Position numbers and translations under genes: made by a program. A DNA stretch of 64,000 bases from Pseudomonadales bacterium (GTDB lineage: Bacteria > Pseudomonadota > Gammaproteobacteria > Pseudomonadales > Pseudohongiellaceae): positions 1 to 64,000 of the forward strand of contig JACKOK010000005.1 in assembly GCA_024234365.1 (NCBI GenBank), written 5' to 3'. The notes under the pieces were generated by a model that was not told where the DNA came from, made no database searches, and saw nothing but the letters and a program-made list of their open reading frames with translations. Below are positions 9,211 to 17,995 of this stretch, piece after piece (the first letter of the stretch is position 1; the number at the start of each line of letters is the position of its first letter).

Positions 9211-9717
9211 ATGGATTACATCTCTGAAGCGGGCCATGTGTCCGCCCGACAGGGTCATGAGACCGGCAAGCGCTCGCAGGAAGGCATTACGCGCTTCATC
9301 GAGCAGATGGGCCTGTCCGCTCAACAGGATGGGGTGGCCCGTATTTCCGGCCGTATCTTCGGCTATTTCATCGTGCACGGCGGGCCGGTCAGCTTTGCCC
9401 AGCTTGCCGAGGAGCTGCAGATCAGCCGCGCCAGTGTCAGCACCAATGCCCGCAGTCTTGCGGCGCTTGGCATCATCGAACGTATCACGCTTCCCGGGGA
9501 CAGGCAGGACTACTACCAGCTTGCCGTCTCGCCCTTTCTGCGCATGATCGAGTCCTATCTTGTTCGCATGCAGCAGATGCAGAACATATTGCAGCAGGCG
9601 GATGACAGCATTCCCGCCGAGATGCATGCCACGCACGCCCGTCTGGCGCAGATGCGCCGCTTCTATGCCGCGGCAGTGCAGGCCAACCAACAACTTATCG
9701 AGGACCTTGGACCATGA
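9211..9717 (+). CDS. GbsR/MarR-type transcriptional regulator of the RND operon
   Basis: The 168-residue protein is a winged-helix regulator of the GbsR branch of MarR. The signature part is FIEQMGLSAQQDG, RISGRIFGY, then the recognition-helix run ISRASVSTNARSLAALGIIER and the wing PGDRQDYYQL. A helical C-terminal part (about 110-165) should form the dimer. ATG 9211 has a GGAT six bases upstream; a GTG at 9175 in the same frame is possible. The stop overlaps the adaptor gene (ATGA), so it very probably regulates the efflux operon through the palindrome at 9147-9170. Confidence 0.85.
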   Translation: MDYISEAGHVSARQGHETGKRSQEGITRFIEQMGLSAQQDGVARISGRIFGYFIVHGGPVSFAQLAEELQISRASVSTNARSLAALGIIERITLPGDRQDYYQLAVSPFLRMIESYLVRMQQMQNILQQADDSIPAEMHATHARLAQMRRFYAAAVQANQQLIEDLGP

Positions 9718-10898
9718 AAAAACTTCTGCCCGTGCTCATTATCGGCGTGGCGGCGGCGCTCACGACTCTGTTGATCGTGAACCGCCCCCGTCCCGAGGTG
9801 AAAGCACCCGAGGAGCGCGTGACCCTGGTGGAGGTGCTCGTTGCCAAACCGCAGGACATGCCCTTCAGCGTTGCCTCTCAGGGTACCGTGGAACCGCGCA
9901 CCCAGACCACGGTGGTGGCGGAGGTCTCCGGTCGGGTAGTCGCCGTGGCAGACAATTATGTGGTGGGGGGCTTTTTCCGGGAGGGCGATCTGCTGCTCAG
10001 CCTGGATGCTGCCGACTACGAGGTGCAGGTGCAGCAATCGCGCGCCAATCTGCTGACTGCCCAGGCACAACTGACCCAGGAAACGGCTCAGGCCGAGCAG
10101 GCCACCCGGCAGTGGCAGTCCACCGGGCGTGCCCTTGCCGATGCTCCACCCCTGGCGCTGCGCACCCCGTTTCTGGAGGAGGCGAGGGCGCGCGTGCTGT
10201 TTGCCGAGGCGGATCTGGCCCGCGCGGAGCGTCAGCTCGACCGCACACAGATTCGTGCCCCCTATGATGGCCTGATTCGTGAAAAGCTGGTGGATATCGG
10301 CCAGTTTGTGGGTACCGGCACTCAGTTGATGCGCACCTTTGCCGTGGATTATGCGGAGGTGCGTCTGCCACTGACCGACCGGGATATCGCCTTTGTGGAC
10401 CTGCCGCAGCCGGGGCAGATGGCCGCAAACAACGGGCGTGACAAAACCGTTACCCTGAGCGCCACGGTCGGCGGGCGCCCCCTGCAGTGGAACGCCCATA
10501 TCGTGCGCACCGATGGTGTGGTGGACAGCAGCACCCGTGTCTACCACGCCGTTGCCCAGGTGGCGGACCCCTACGGTCTGCGGCAGGACAGCAGCCGTCC
10601 CCCCCTGCATATCGGCAGCTTCGTGAATGCCACGCTGGAGGGCATCGTTGCCCACAATGTGGTGAGCCTGCCGCACAGCGCCGTGCGCAATGGCAACCAG
10701 ATCATGATCATGGACGAAGACAACCGCCTGCGTGTGCGCCCCGTCAATGTGCTGCGCACCGACCCGGACTTTGTCTACATCAACCGCGGCATACAAGCGG
10801 GCGAGCGCATCATTGTCAGCCCGGTTCCGGTGCCGATTGACGGCATGCGTGTCTCCACCGCCGATGGCTTTGTCATGAACAGTGGAGACGCCTCATGA
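9714..10898 (+). CDS. RND efflux periplasmic adaptor (membrane fusion protein)
   Basis: This 394-residue protein links an inner-membrane RND pump to an outer-membrane channel. An uncleaved N-terminal anchor or signal (residues 5-23) is followed by a lipoyl-like half-motif (TVEPRTQTTVVAEVSGRV), an alpha-hairpin of about residues 105-165, the returning lipoyl half (TQIRAPYDGLIREK) and beta-barrel and membrane-proximal domains. It overlaps both neighbours by 4 bases. No TolC-like gene lies nearby, so the pump must use a channel encoded elsewhere. The substrate is unknown. Confidence 0.92.
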   Translation: MKKLLPVLIIGVAAALTTLLIVNRPRPEVKAPEERVTLVEVLVAKPQDMPFSVASQGTVEPRTQTTVVAEVSGRVVAVADNYVVGGFFREGDLLLSLDAADYEVQVQQSRANLLTAQAQLTQETAQAEQATRQWQSTGRALADAPPLALRTPFLEEARARVLFAEADLARAERQLDRTQIRAPYDGLIREKLVDIGQFVGTGTQLMRTFAVDYAEVRLPLTDRDIAFVDLPQPGQMAANNGRDKTVTLSATVGGRPLQWNAHIVRTDGVVDSSTRVYHAVAQVADPYGLRQDSSRPPLHIGSFVNATLEGIVAHNVVSLPHSAVRNGNQIMIMDEDNRLRVRPVNVLRTDPDFVYINRGIQAGERIIVSPVPVPIDGMRVSTADGFVMNSGDAS

Positions 10899-13800
10899 GC
10901 CAGCCGGACTACGGAAAAAACGAAGGCATCATCGCCTGGTTCTGCAATAACGGCGTTGCCGCCAATCTGTTGATGATGTTCATCCTGTTCGCGGGCGTGG
11001 CCTCGGCAATGAGCATCAAGATTCAGATCTTCCCCGACTTCGAGACGCGCATGATTCAGGCCAGCATGGCTTATCCGGGTGCGGCACCGGAGGAAGTTGA
11101 GGAAGCCATTGTGATTCCCATCGAGGAGGCCCTGCAGGGACTGGTGGGCATCAATCGCATGAACTCGGTAGCGCGTGAAGGGGTGGGCACCGTCTCGATT
11201 GAAATCTCCTCCGAGTACGAGGTCGCCGAGCTGCTGGATGAGATCAAGGGGCGCATCGATGCCATTTCCACCTTCCCGGCGGACGCGGAGCGGCCTACGG
11301 TGCGGGAGCAGGAAATCACCCAGAACGTCATGAACGTGTCCATTTATGGCAACCTGGATGACAAGGCGCTGAAGACCTTTGCCCACCAGATTCGGGAAGA
11401 GATTCTGGCACTGCCGGAGGTGAGCCAGGCCAATATTCTGGGAGACCGCAATTACGAGATTGCCATCGAAGTTTCCGAGAACACCCTGCGCGAATACGGG
11501 CTCACCCTGGACCAGGTGGCCAGTGCCGTGCGTGCCTCTTCCGTAGACATGCCGGGCGGCGCCATCCGCACCGATACCGGGCGCATTCAGTTGCGCACCA
11601 AGGAACGGGCCTTCACCGGCACGGATTTTGGCAATATCGTGCTGCGCACCAATCGCGATGGCACACGTCTGCTGGTCAGCGATGTGGCCACGGTGATCGA
11701 TGGTTTCGTGGAATCCGAGGCCTTCTCGCGCTTCGATGGCAACCGTTCCCTGAGCGTGCAGGTGCTGGCCACCCGTGAGCAGAACGTGCTCGACATCGAA
11801 AAGGCCGTTGCCGCCTATATTGAAGAGCGGCAACCGACCCTGCCGCAGGGGCTGAACGTAGACAGTTGGGGCTCGCAGGCTTTCTATCTGAAGAGCCAGT
11901 TGAACATGATGCTGGGCAATCTTGCCATGGGCGCCGTGCTGGTCTTCTTCGTGCTGACCACCTTCCTGCGCCTGAACATGGCCCTGTGGGTGATGCTGGG
12001 CATTCCCATCAGCTTCTTCGGTGCCATCTGGCTGATGCCCATCGGGCCTTATCCGGTGGACATCAACATGATCAGCCTGTTCGGTCTGATTCTCGTGCTG
12101 GGTATCGTGGTGGACGATGCCATTATCACGGCCGAGAGCGTGCACTCCGAGGTGACGCAACACGGGCACAGCATGCGTAATGTGATTGCCGGCACGCGGC
12201 GGGTGTCGGTGCCGGCTACCTTCGGGGTGCTTACCACCATTGCGGCCTTCGCCCCTATGTTGCTAGTGGGGGGGCAGGTGGCCCCTTTCTTCGAGTCCAT
12301 CGGCATGGTGGTGATTCTGTGTCTGCTGTTTTCCCTGACGGAATCGAAACTGATTCTGCCTGCCCACCTTGCCCATTCGCGCCTGGCGGATCGCGAACGC
12401 AAGCCCAATCTCCTGGTGCGTTTTCAGGACGGTGTGGCGCGGCGCCTGGATCAGTTCATTCATGTGCGCTATCGCAGTTTTCTGGAGAAAACGCTGCGCA
12501 ACCGCTACACCACCGTGTCTGTGTTCGTGGCGATGATGGTGATTGCGATTGGTCTGATTGCGGGCAACCTGGTGCGTTTCGAATTCTTCCCCAATGTGCC
12601 CAGTGATTTCATCGAAACCCGGGTAGTGATGAACGATGGTGTGTCCTACGAAGAGCGTGACCGGGCGTTGACGAAGATTGAACAGGCCGTGCTCAGCCTT
12701 AACGATGACTTTCCCGTAGAAAAGCCTATTGATCATGTCATGGTGTTCACCAGCGGTGACGATGGCGGCAATGTGGTGGTGGAGCTGACCAAGGCAGGGG
12801 AGGAGCGCTCGATCAGCGCGGTGGACATTGAACGCCACTGGCGTGAGAAAGTGGGTTTTATTCCCAACACGCGTGAGCTGCGTTTTTCTTCCAGCACCAA
12901 TGCCGGTGGCGGTGCCAAGATCAATCTGCGTCTGATGGGCACCCGTTATGACCAGCTGGAACTGGCAGCGGGGGAGCTGGAGGCGAAACTGGCCGATTAT
13001 GCCGGCGTGTTTGACGTGGCCAATTCCTACAGCCGTGGCAGCGAGGAGATTACGCTGAGCATCAAGCCGGAAGCGGAACAACTGGGTCTGAGTGCCAACG
13101 CGCTTGGCAGTCAGGTTCGTCAGGCGTTCTATGGTGCCGAGGCGCAGCGTATGTTGCGCGGACGCGATGAACTCAAGGTCATGGTGCGCTACCCGGAGCA
13201 GGAACGTGTGTCCATTGCCAACCTGGAAGACATGCGCATTCGTACCCCGCAGGGAGAGGAAGTGCCCTTTGGCCAGGTGGCCGATGCGCAGATTGGCGAG
13301 GGTTTTGCCCGTATCAATCGCATCGACCGCCAGCGCACGGTGACCATTAGCTCGGACGTGGACAGCAATATCGCGCAGTCCGCTACCATCATCCGCGACA
13401 TCAGCGACAACTTTATTCCGCAACTGCTGGCGAAGTATCCCAGCGTGAGTTTTGGCCTGGGGGGCGCCAGCCAGGAACAGGCCGCACTGATCGAACGGAT
13501 TGCCATTTTCTTTGGCGCCGCGATGTTCCTGATCTACGCGCTGCTGGCCGTGCCGCTGAAATCCTATCTGCAACCGGCCATCGTGATGGCGGTGATTCCC
13601 TTCGGCATGATCGGAGCCTTGATCGGCCATATCCTGTTCGACACCACCTTGAGCATGATGTCGCTGTTTGGCCTGGTGGCGTTGTCCGGCGTGGTAGTCA
13701 ATGACAGCCTGATCATGGTGGATTTTGTGAACCGTGGCCGAGCCGAGGGCATGAGCCTGCACGATGCCGTGGTGGGGGCAGGGACGAGCCGCTTCCGTGC

Positions 13801-14050
13801 CATCATGCTCACCACCATGACCACCTTCCTGGGCCTGCTGCCGATCATGTTCGAGACCAGCCTGCAGGCACAACTGGTAATTCCGATGACCCTGTCACTG
13901 GGCTGGGGGATTGTGTTCGGCACGGTGCTGACGCTGGTGATGATTCCGTCGCTGTATCTGATACTCGACGATTTTATCGGGCTGTTCAGAAGTGATGAGG
14001 CGCCTACTGCTCCAGCACCCAGCGAGCAAATATCCCACGCGCCTCACTGA
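10895..14050 (+). CDS. RND efflux transporter (AcrB/HAE1-type inner-membrane pump)
   Basis: The 1051-residue pump has the RND layout: TM1 near residue 20, a large periplasmic loop, TM2-TM6 near 335-480, a second loop, and TM7-TM12 near 535-1020. The proton-relay Asp pair is visible in TM4 (LGIVVDDAIITAESVH). The pump is expected to expel hydrophobic or amphiphilic compounds using proton motive force. The start overlaps the adaptor stop (ATGA). Its last 47 bases overlap the 3' end of the convergent Sel1 gene at 14004. Confidence 0.94.
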   Translation: MSQPDYGKNEGIIAWFCNNGVAANLLMMFILFAGVASAMSIKIQIFPDFETRMIQASMAYPGAAPEEVEEAIVIPIEEALQGLVGINRMNSVAREGVGTVSIEISSEYEVAELLDEIKGRIDAISTFPADAERPTVREQEITQNVMNVSIYGNLDDKALKTFAHQIREEILALPEVSQANILGDRNYEIAIEVSENTLREYGLTLDQVASAVRASSVDMPGGAIRTDTGRIQLRTKERAFTGTDFGNIVLRTNRDGTRLLVSDVATVIDGFVESEAFSRFDGNRSLSVQVLATREQNVLDIEKAVAAYIEERQPTLPQGLNVDSWGSQAFYLKSQLNMMLGNLAMGAVLVFFVLTTFLRLNMALWVMLGIPISFFGAIWLMPIGPYPVDINMISLFGLILVLGIVVDDAIITAESVHSEVTQHGHSMRNVIAGTRRVSVPATFGVLTTIAAFAPMLLVGGQVAPFFESIGMVVILCLLFSLTESKLILPAHLAHSRLADRERKPNLLVRFQDGVARRLDQFIHVRYRSFLEKTLRNRYTTVSVFVAMMVIAIGLIAGNLVRFEFFPNVPSDFIETRVVMNDGVSYEERDRALTKIEQAVLSLNDDFPVEKPIDHVMVFTSGDDGGNVVVELTKAGEERSISAVDIERHWREKVGFIPNTRELRFSSSTNAGGGAKINLRLMGTRYDQLELAAGELEAKLADYAGVFDVANSYSRGSEEITLSIKPEAEQLGLSANALGSQVRQAFYGAEAQRMLRGRDELKVMVRYPEQERVSIANLEDMRIRTPQGEEVPFGQVADAQIGEGFARINRIDRQRTVTISSDVDSNIAQSATIIRDISDNFIPQLLAKYPSVSFGLGGASQEQAALIERIAIFFGAAMFLIYALLAVPLKSYLQPAIVMAVIPFGMIGALIGHILFDTTLSMMSLFGLVALSGVVVNDSLIMVDFVNRGRAEGMSLHDAVVGAGTSRFRAIMLTTMTTFLGLLPIMFETSLQAQLVIPMTLSLGWGIVFGTVLTLVMIPSLYLILDDFIGLFRSDEAPTAPAPSEQISHAPH

Positions 14051-14576
14051 GCTGTGGCGGCGTCATCTGCGCCGCCAGCTCCCCGAGCAGGGCCGGGGCA
14101 TCCGGGTGCTCGTTGTACTGGGCGGCGCTGGCCCAGAAATAGGCCTGGATCAGGTCTGCTTGCGCGCCTTCCCCCAGTTGATACATGGTGGCGAGATTGT
14201 ATTGCGCGTCTGCGTGATGGGCCTGTGCGGCTTGGGTGTACCAGGACAGGGACTGTTCAAAGTCCACCCCGGTGCCGGTGCCCGTGTAATAAAGCGCACC
14301 GAGGTTGAACTGGGCGTTGGTATGACCCTGTACCGCTGCCGCCTTGGTCCAGCGAAAGGCCTCGGCATAATCCTGCGCAACGCCCTGGCCGGTGAAGTAG
14401 AGAATGGCGAGATTGTATTGGGCCAGATCCAACCCGGCCTCCGCTGCCGTGGTGAACTCCCGCAGCGCCGTGGCGTAGTCGCCGTTCTGGGCTGCCGTTA
14501 CCCCCTCTTCGTAATCCGCCTGGGCTGGCAGGCTCATCAACAGGGGGAGTACTGCGGCAAGCAGGTGTTTTCTCAT
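14004..14576 (-). CDS. Secreted Sel1-repeat protein, third in operon
   Basis: The 190-residue protein has a signal peptide (LLAAVLPLLMSLPAQA) and about four Sel1-type TPR-like repeats, each with an AQYNLAxLYxxGxG pattern. Sel1 repeats form helical scaffolds for protein binding, often in the periplasm or envelope. Its start overlaps the stop of the preceding Sel1 gene by 4 bases. Its 3' end overlaps the convergent RND gene by 47 bases. No catalytic domain is seen and the partner is unknown. Confidence 0.85.
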   Translation of the reverse strand: MRKHLLAAVLPLLMSLPAQADYEEGVTAAQNGDYATALREFTTAAEAGLDLAQYNLAILYFTGQGVAQDYAEAFRWTKAAAVQGHTNAQFNLGALYYTGTGTGVDFEQSLSWYTQAAQAHHADAQYNLATMYQLGEGAQADLIQAYFWASAAQYNEHPDAPALLGELAAQMTPPQLSEARGIFARWVLEQ

Positions 14577-15184
14577 GGCGCGCTCGCGCGCGGGCTGGCA
14601 GCATTTTCCGGTACAGCGGCAGCGGCTTTGCGTTCCTGCTCCGCACTGTATTTATCGATCCACTCCCTTGCCATGCGCTGGCCTTCGGAGATCTGCAGAT
14701 CGCTCAGCATTTCCTGAAACAGCACCACATTGGCCTGCGCTGCACGGTGACCTGCCGAGGCGGCAATGGTGAACCACATATGCGCCAACACTGGGTCACG
14801 CGGCACACCCTTGCCATTGGCGTAGAGGGTGGCCATGGTGAACTGTGCGGGTGGGTCGCCCTGTTCCGCCGCCTTGCTGAACCATTCGATGGCCTGGTCC
14901 AGGTCGGCAATCACGCCCGTGCCCTGCATATACATCACACCCAGGTTGTACTGGGCATTGTTGTCCCCCTGTTCCGCCGCCATGCGAAACCAGCGGGCGG
15001 CTTCGAAATTGTCGGCTTCCACGCCATCGCCGGACAGGTAGCGGTTGCCCAGCTCAAACTGCGCCGCGATCTCGCCGTCTTCCGCATCTTCCATCAGGGT
15101 TTTGAGGTCTCGCGGGGCTTCCTGGGCAAAGACTACCGTGCACAGGCTGAGGAGAAGGGCGCCTAACCCGCTGCGGATATTCAT
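14573..15184 (-). CDS. Secreted Sel1-repeat protein, second in operon
   Basis: The 203-residue protein has a signal peptide (GALLLSLCTVVFAQ) and three or four Sel1 repeats, with segments such as AQFELGNRYLSGDGV and AQYNLGVMYMQGTGV. The C-terminal 40 residues are charged and end in an Ala/Pro-rich tail. It overlaps both flanking Sel1 genes by exactly 4 bases, so the three are likely made in fixed proportion. Divergence between the three is large enough that they are old paralogues, not a recent duplication. Confidence 0.85.
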   Translation of the reverse strand: MNIRSGLGALLLSLCTVVFAQEAPRDLKTLMEDAEDGEIAAQFELGNRYLSGDGVEADNFEAARWFRMAAEQGDNNAQYNLGVMYMQGTGVIADLDQAIEWFSKAAEQGDPPAQFTMATLYANGKGVPRDPVLAHMWFTIAASAGHRAAQANVVLFQEMLSDLQISEGQRMAREWIDKYSAEQERKAAAAVPENAASPRASAP

Positions 15185-16200
15185 GGGTGATTGCTCGTCC
15201 AGGTGACTGCCAGTTGCTCGGCAGTGTGAATTTCGTCCGGCTTCATATAGCCGCGCAGCGTGGCAATGACGTTGGCCGCTTCCTGGTCACCATTGCCGTT
15301 CGCAATCTTGAACCACATATAGGCCGAAATCAGGTCCTGCTCTTCCATGCCCAGCCCGTTGAGGTAGAGGCGCCCAAGAAAGGCCTGGGCCGGCACATCG
15401 CCATTCTCGGCGGCCACAGTGAACCACTCCCTGGCCATCTCATAGTCGCGCTCCACCCCCACGCCGGACGCATAGGCAATGCCAACGCGGGCCTGGGCCT
15501 CGGGAATATCATTGCGCGCCGCGCGCAGGAACCAGCGCACAGAGGCTGCTGCATCCGGAGCAACCCCTACGCCATCCTGGTACATGATGCCGAGGTTGTA
15601 CTGCGCATCCGCACTGCCGCCTTCTGCAGCCGCCTGGAACCATTTATAGGCTTCCTCCGCATCCGGGGGTGTGCCATAACCATTGGCGTGCATGATGCCC
15701 AGATTGTATTGAGCATCGCGAAACCCTTGCTCCGCCGCCTTGCCATACCACTGAATGGCCGCACCGTAATCCTCGTCCTTGCCCTGGCCGTAGAAGTTCA
15801 TCGTGCCCACGGCGTACTGCGCGGCGGCATCGCCCTGTTCTGCCGCCATTTCGTACCAGTGATAGGCCTCTTTGTAGTCCTGCTTCGTGCCCTGAGCATT
15901 GTCATACATGCTGCCCAGGTAGTACTGGGCTTTTGCCACCCCCTGCTGGGCTGCCAGCGCGAAGAGCTGCATGGCCTTCTCATAATCCCGGTCGGTGCCC
16001 AGGCCGGAATGATAGATGAGGCCAAGATTGAACTGCGCCAGCGCCACGCCCTTTTCGGCGTCCTCGGTGAATTCCCGCAGCGCGGTGGCATAGTCCTCGG
16101 CCTCAAAGGCCTTCAGGCCTGCATCCAGGTCTGCCGTGGCGCTGGAGGCCATGAAAACACTGCTGATAAGGAGGGGGACTGCATAGAGAAACTTGTTCAT
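15181..16200 (-). CDS. Secreted Sel1-repeat protein, first in operon
   Basis: The 339-residue protein has a signal peptide (FLYAVPLLISSVFMASSATA) and about eight Sel1 repeats, most with the AQYNLGxMYxxGxGxxxD pattern, making a continuous solenoid over most of its length. ATG 16200 gives the normal signal peptide; an upstream ATG at 16347 would add 49 non-signal residues and reach towards the tRNA. It is the promoter-proximal gene of the coupled operon and starts 173 bases from the tRNA-Arg gene on the opposite strand. Confidence 0.87.
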   Translation of the reverse strand: MNKFLYAVPLLISSVFMASSATADLDAGLKAFEAEDYATALREFTEDAEKGVALAQFNLGLIYHSGLGTDRDYEKAMQLFALAAQQGVAKAQYYLGSMYDNAQGTKQDYKEAYHWYEMAAEQGDAAAQYAVGTMNFYGQGKDEDYGAAIQWYGKAAEQGFRDAQYNLGIMHANGYGTPPDAEEAYKWFQAAAEGGSADAQYNLGIMYQDGVGVAPDAAASVRWFLRAARNDIPEAQARVGIAYASGVGVERDYEMAREWFTVAAENGDVPAQAFLGRLYLNGLGMEEQDLISAYMWFKIANGNGDQEAANVIATLRGYMKPDEIHTAEQLAVTWTSNHP

Positions 16201-16331
16201 GTGCTTAGAACCTGCCTGCTGTAGCCAGCCTGTAACATCAAAACCCGGCCTTCCGGGGCCGCGAAATGGCCTGATAGTAACATGCAAGCCCAAAATTGCA
16301 GAAATATGGCGAACACGAGTAAAAAAACCCC

Positions 16332-16359
16332 TTTGCATCCGCGCCAATTTCTATATAAT
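16332..16359 (+). promoter_or_regulatory. Promoter of tRNA-Arg
   Basis: A consensus -10 TATAAT lies at 16354-16359, with a weaker -35 (TTTGCA, 16332-16337) 16 bases upstream. The tRNA begins 15 bases after the -10 box, which leaves almost no 5' leader. Confidence 0.6.
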
Positions 16360-16373
16360 ACGCACCTCTTTAC

Positions 16374-16450
16374 GCACCCGTAGCTCAGCTGGATAGAGTA
16401 CCTGGCTACGAACTAGGTGGTCGCACGTTCGAATCGTGCCGGGTGCGCCA
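16374..16450 (+). tRNA. tRNA-Arg (anticodon ACG)
   Basis: The 77-base gene folds as a cloverleaf: acceptor GCACCCG/CGGGTGC, D-arm GCTC..GAGT, anticodon arm CCTGG-CTACGAA-CTAGG (one G-U pair) with anticodon ACG, and T-arm GCACG-TTCGAAT-CGTGC. The 3' CCA is encoded. ACG is normally edited to ICG by TadA and reads CGU, CGC and CGA. Its 3' end is followed by accessory DNA. Confidence 0.97.
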
Positions 16451-16505
16451 TATCCCAAAAGCCTGCTTATGCAGGCTTTTTTTTTGGGGATATGGCGCAC
16501 CCGGC
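16438..16505. repeat. Inverted copy of the tRNA-Arg 3' end around its terminator
   Basis: GCCGGGTGCGCCATATCCC at 16438-16456 (the tRNA 3' end plus six bases) is exactly complementary to 16487-16505. The two copies flank the terminator stem-loop, so the whole stretch can form one long hairpin. A further 12-base direct repeat of tRNA sequence (AATCGTGCCGGG) occurs near 16601. This pattern suggests past recombination at the tRNA 3' end. Confidence 0.8.
16457..16485 (+). terminator. Rho-independent terminator of tRNA-Arg
   Basis: AAAAGCCTGC and GCAGGCTTTT form a 10 bp stem with a TTAT loop, followed by a run of nine T residues in all. The A-run on the 5' side makes it usable in both directions. 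Confidence 0.9.
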
Positions 16506-16630
16506 CGAAGAACGTGCTCCGTTCGACCGGTTGCGCAGCAACCGGGACAGCCGCAGGCTGCCCGCAGGGTGAAGACTTTGGCTGAGCCAAAGTCTGAATC
16601 AATCGTGCCGGGGAATTCACGTCCAGATTG

Positions 16631-17074
16631 CTAGGGGATTTGCACCAGGTTCCCCAACGTAAATTGATATATGCGCGACTGGATATCGGGCCCCTCATCA
16701 CACGCAATGAAGACCATTGTTGTCTTCACATATTGCCGGTCAAGCCGAAAGGGATAGCGCGCACCCAAAAAGCTGGATATCCCGGTACCAAAAATGAGTG
16801 TGCCCGCAGCATCCCGAACATCCATTCCCACATCCCGCACTTTGCAAGCGCCAAAGGCTGTCAGGTCCAGTTGGATGAACAATGGAGATGGATTGTCCAT
16901 GAGTTCGTAATTGAGATTTTCTACCTTAATAAGAATTCCCAGTTCATTTGCAGATTCAGAATCGAGCCTGATGCGTGGAGCATCAACATTGGCAATCACT
17001 GCATTGGAAAAGGATATGGCAAGAATGCTGAGCATCGAAAATATGGAAGAAGTGGCTAGGTTTTGTATATTCAT
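16631..17074 (-). CDS. Hypothetical secreted protein
   Basis: The 147-residue product starts with a probable signal peptide ending near SNAVIA. The mature part is mixed beta in appearance with two Cys (in FGACKVRD and FIACDEGP) that could form a disulfide in the periplasm. ATG 17074 has GGAG about nine bases upstream. It is AT-richer than the backbone and lies just beyond an attC site in the same orientation, as a gene cassette would. I do not recognise the family. Confidence 0.6.
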   Translation of the reverse strand: MNIQNLATSSIFSMLSILAISFSNAVIANVDAPRIRLDSESANELGILIKVENLNYELMDNPSPLFIQLDLTAFGACKVRDVGMDVRDAAGTLIFGTGISSFLGARYPFRLDRQYVKTTMVFIACDEGPDIQSRIYQFTLGNLVQIP

Positions 17075-17182
17075 AGCTGAACTCCTTCAATGTTGGTGGG
17101 TGAAGCGCTATCAGTTTTTTTAAATTACTCAGACACCTTTGCTAACTATAAAGGGTGTCTACTGTTCATGGGTAACTCGGGC

Positions 17183-17288
17183 GCTTAACGCCTGAACTTA
17201 GGTGCGTTTGACAGTTGAGGCGACGACCGCTTTTTCGGTAGCAAAAGTGGGTGGCGGGTCAAACGTCACCTGCAGCGATTTGTTAGCT
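17183..17288 (-). repeat. Integron attC site downstream of higBA
   Basis: Read on the minus strand the site begins GCTAACAAATC (R'') and ends GCGTTAAGC (R', fitting GTTRRRY). Between them CAGGTGACGTTTGAC pairs with GTCAAACGCACCT leaving one unpaired A, which is the extrahelical-base asymmetry typical of attC. Length is 106 bases. It starts 16 bases after the higA stop. The TAACAA opening matches the seven attC sites at 46-51 kb. Confidence 0.75.
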
Positions 17289-17303
17289 ACCAACTCTCCG
17301 ATG

Positions 17304-17684
17304 CTACGCAGCATGACCGCCACGCTGAGAGCTATGTTTTAACAAGCTCTCCGCAGGAATTGAAAATGTTTCGTGCAGCCCTTCAATCATGCGAAGTGTT
17401 AGCGGTCGTTTCCGAGCCAGGATTTCATAGACCCGATTCTTGCGACCAATAACCGGAACGAGATCATCGATGGTAAGGCCTTGCTGCTCCATCCGGAATT
17501 TTATGGCCTCGACGGGATCTGGGAAATCTATTGGGTAGTGCTCCCGCTCGTAGGCTTCTACGAGCGTTACAAGCACATCCAGCCGATCCCCCTCAGACGA
17601 GCCGGCCTCTGCGAACATGAGGCCTTCAATTTCTTTCAGAGTTGCCTCGTAATCAGCCTCTGTTTTGATGGGACGAATTTCCAT
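17304..17684 (-). CDS. higA: HigA-family antitoxin
   Basis: The 126-residue protein looks like a HigA antitoxin: an N-terminal part that would wrap the toxin (TEADYEATLKEIEGLM) and a C-terminal helix-turn-helix (FRMEQQGLTIDDLVPVIGRKNRVYEIL, about residues 68-95) for operator binding. ATG 17684 has a GAGG nine bases upstream; a TTG at 17696 would add four residues. It starts 8 bases after the higB stop. The toxin-first order is typical of higBA. It would neutralise HigB and autorepress the pair. Confidence 0.85.
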   Translation of the reverse strand: MEIRPIKTEADYEATLKEIEGLMFAEAGSSEGDRLDVLVTLVEAYEREHYPIDFPDPVEAIKFRMEQQGLTIDDLVPVIGRKNRVYEILARKRPLTLRMIEGLHETFSIPAESLLKHSSQRGGHAA

Positions 17685-17692
17685 AGGACACC

Positions 17693-17995
17693 TCAAATTG
17701 TCTGAGCATCAATTTCGTCGTACTGTTTGTGTGTTCCGATGAGGCGGATATACACAACGCGGTAGGCGTAATTGATCCAAACCACCACCCGGTACTTGTT
17801 CCCGGCGATGTTAAAAACGACACGGCCATCTCGCAGAATGCTGGCGCTTGAGAATTGAGCCTTTACCTCATTGGGAGTGGACCAATCGGCTTTGAGGGCT
17901 TCCCGATACCAAGCCATACCCGGCTCGATGGAATCTGCGGAAGACGGCGAGCTTTCCCAGAATTTTCTCAGCGTTGATAGAGCGATGATGCGCAT
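17693..17995 (-). CDS. higB: HigB-family toxin (mRNA interferase)
   Basis: The 100-residue protein matches the HigB toxin family of RelE-fold, ribosome-dependent mRNA endonucleases. Key segments are the N-terminal SALRKFWE-like helix (LSTLRKFWESSPSSA), WSTPNEVKAQFSSASIL, and the core FNIAGNKYRVVVWINYAYRVVYIRLIGTHKQYDEID. It sits with higA between an attC site and a possible half-site near 18070, as toxin-antitoxin cassettes in integrons often do. A short palindrome GTCCC-GTATT-GGGAC at 18008-18022 just upstream may be the operator. Confidence 0.88.
   Translation of the reverse strand: MRIIALSTLRKFWESSPSSADSIEPGMAWYREALKADWSTPNEVKAQFSSASILRDGRVVFNIAGNKYRVVVWINYAYRVVYIRLIGTHKQYDEIDAQTI

Noticed and set aside
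10775..13873. Long minus-strand open frames antisense to the RND pump
   Set aside because: They mirror the GC-rich codon pattern of the pump gene, are His/Gln/Gly-rich and match no family; the plus-strand protein is unmistakable.
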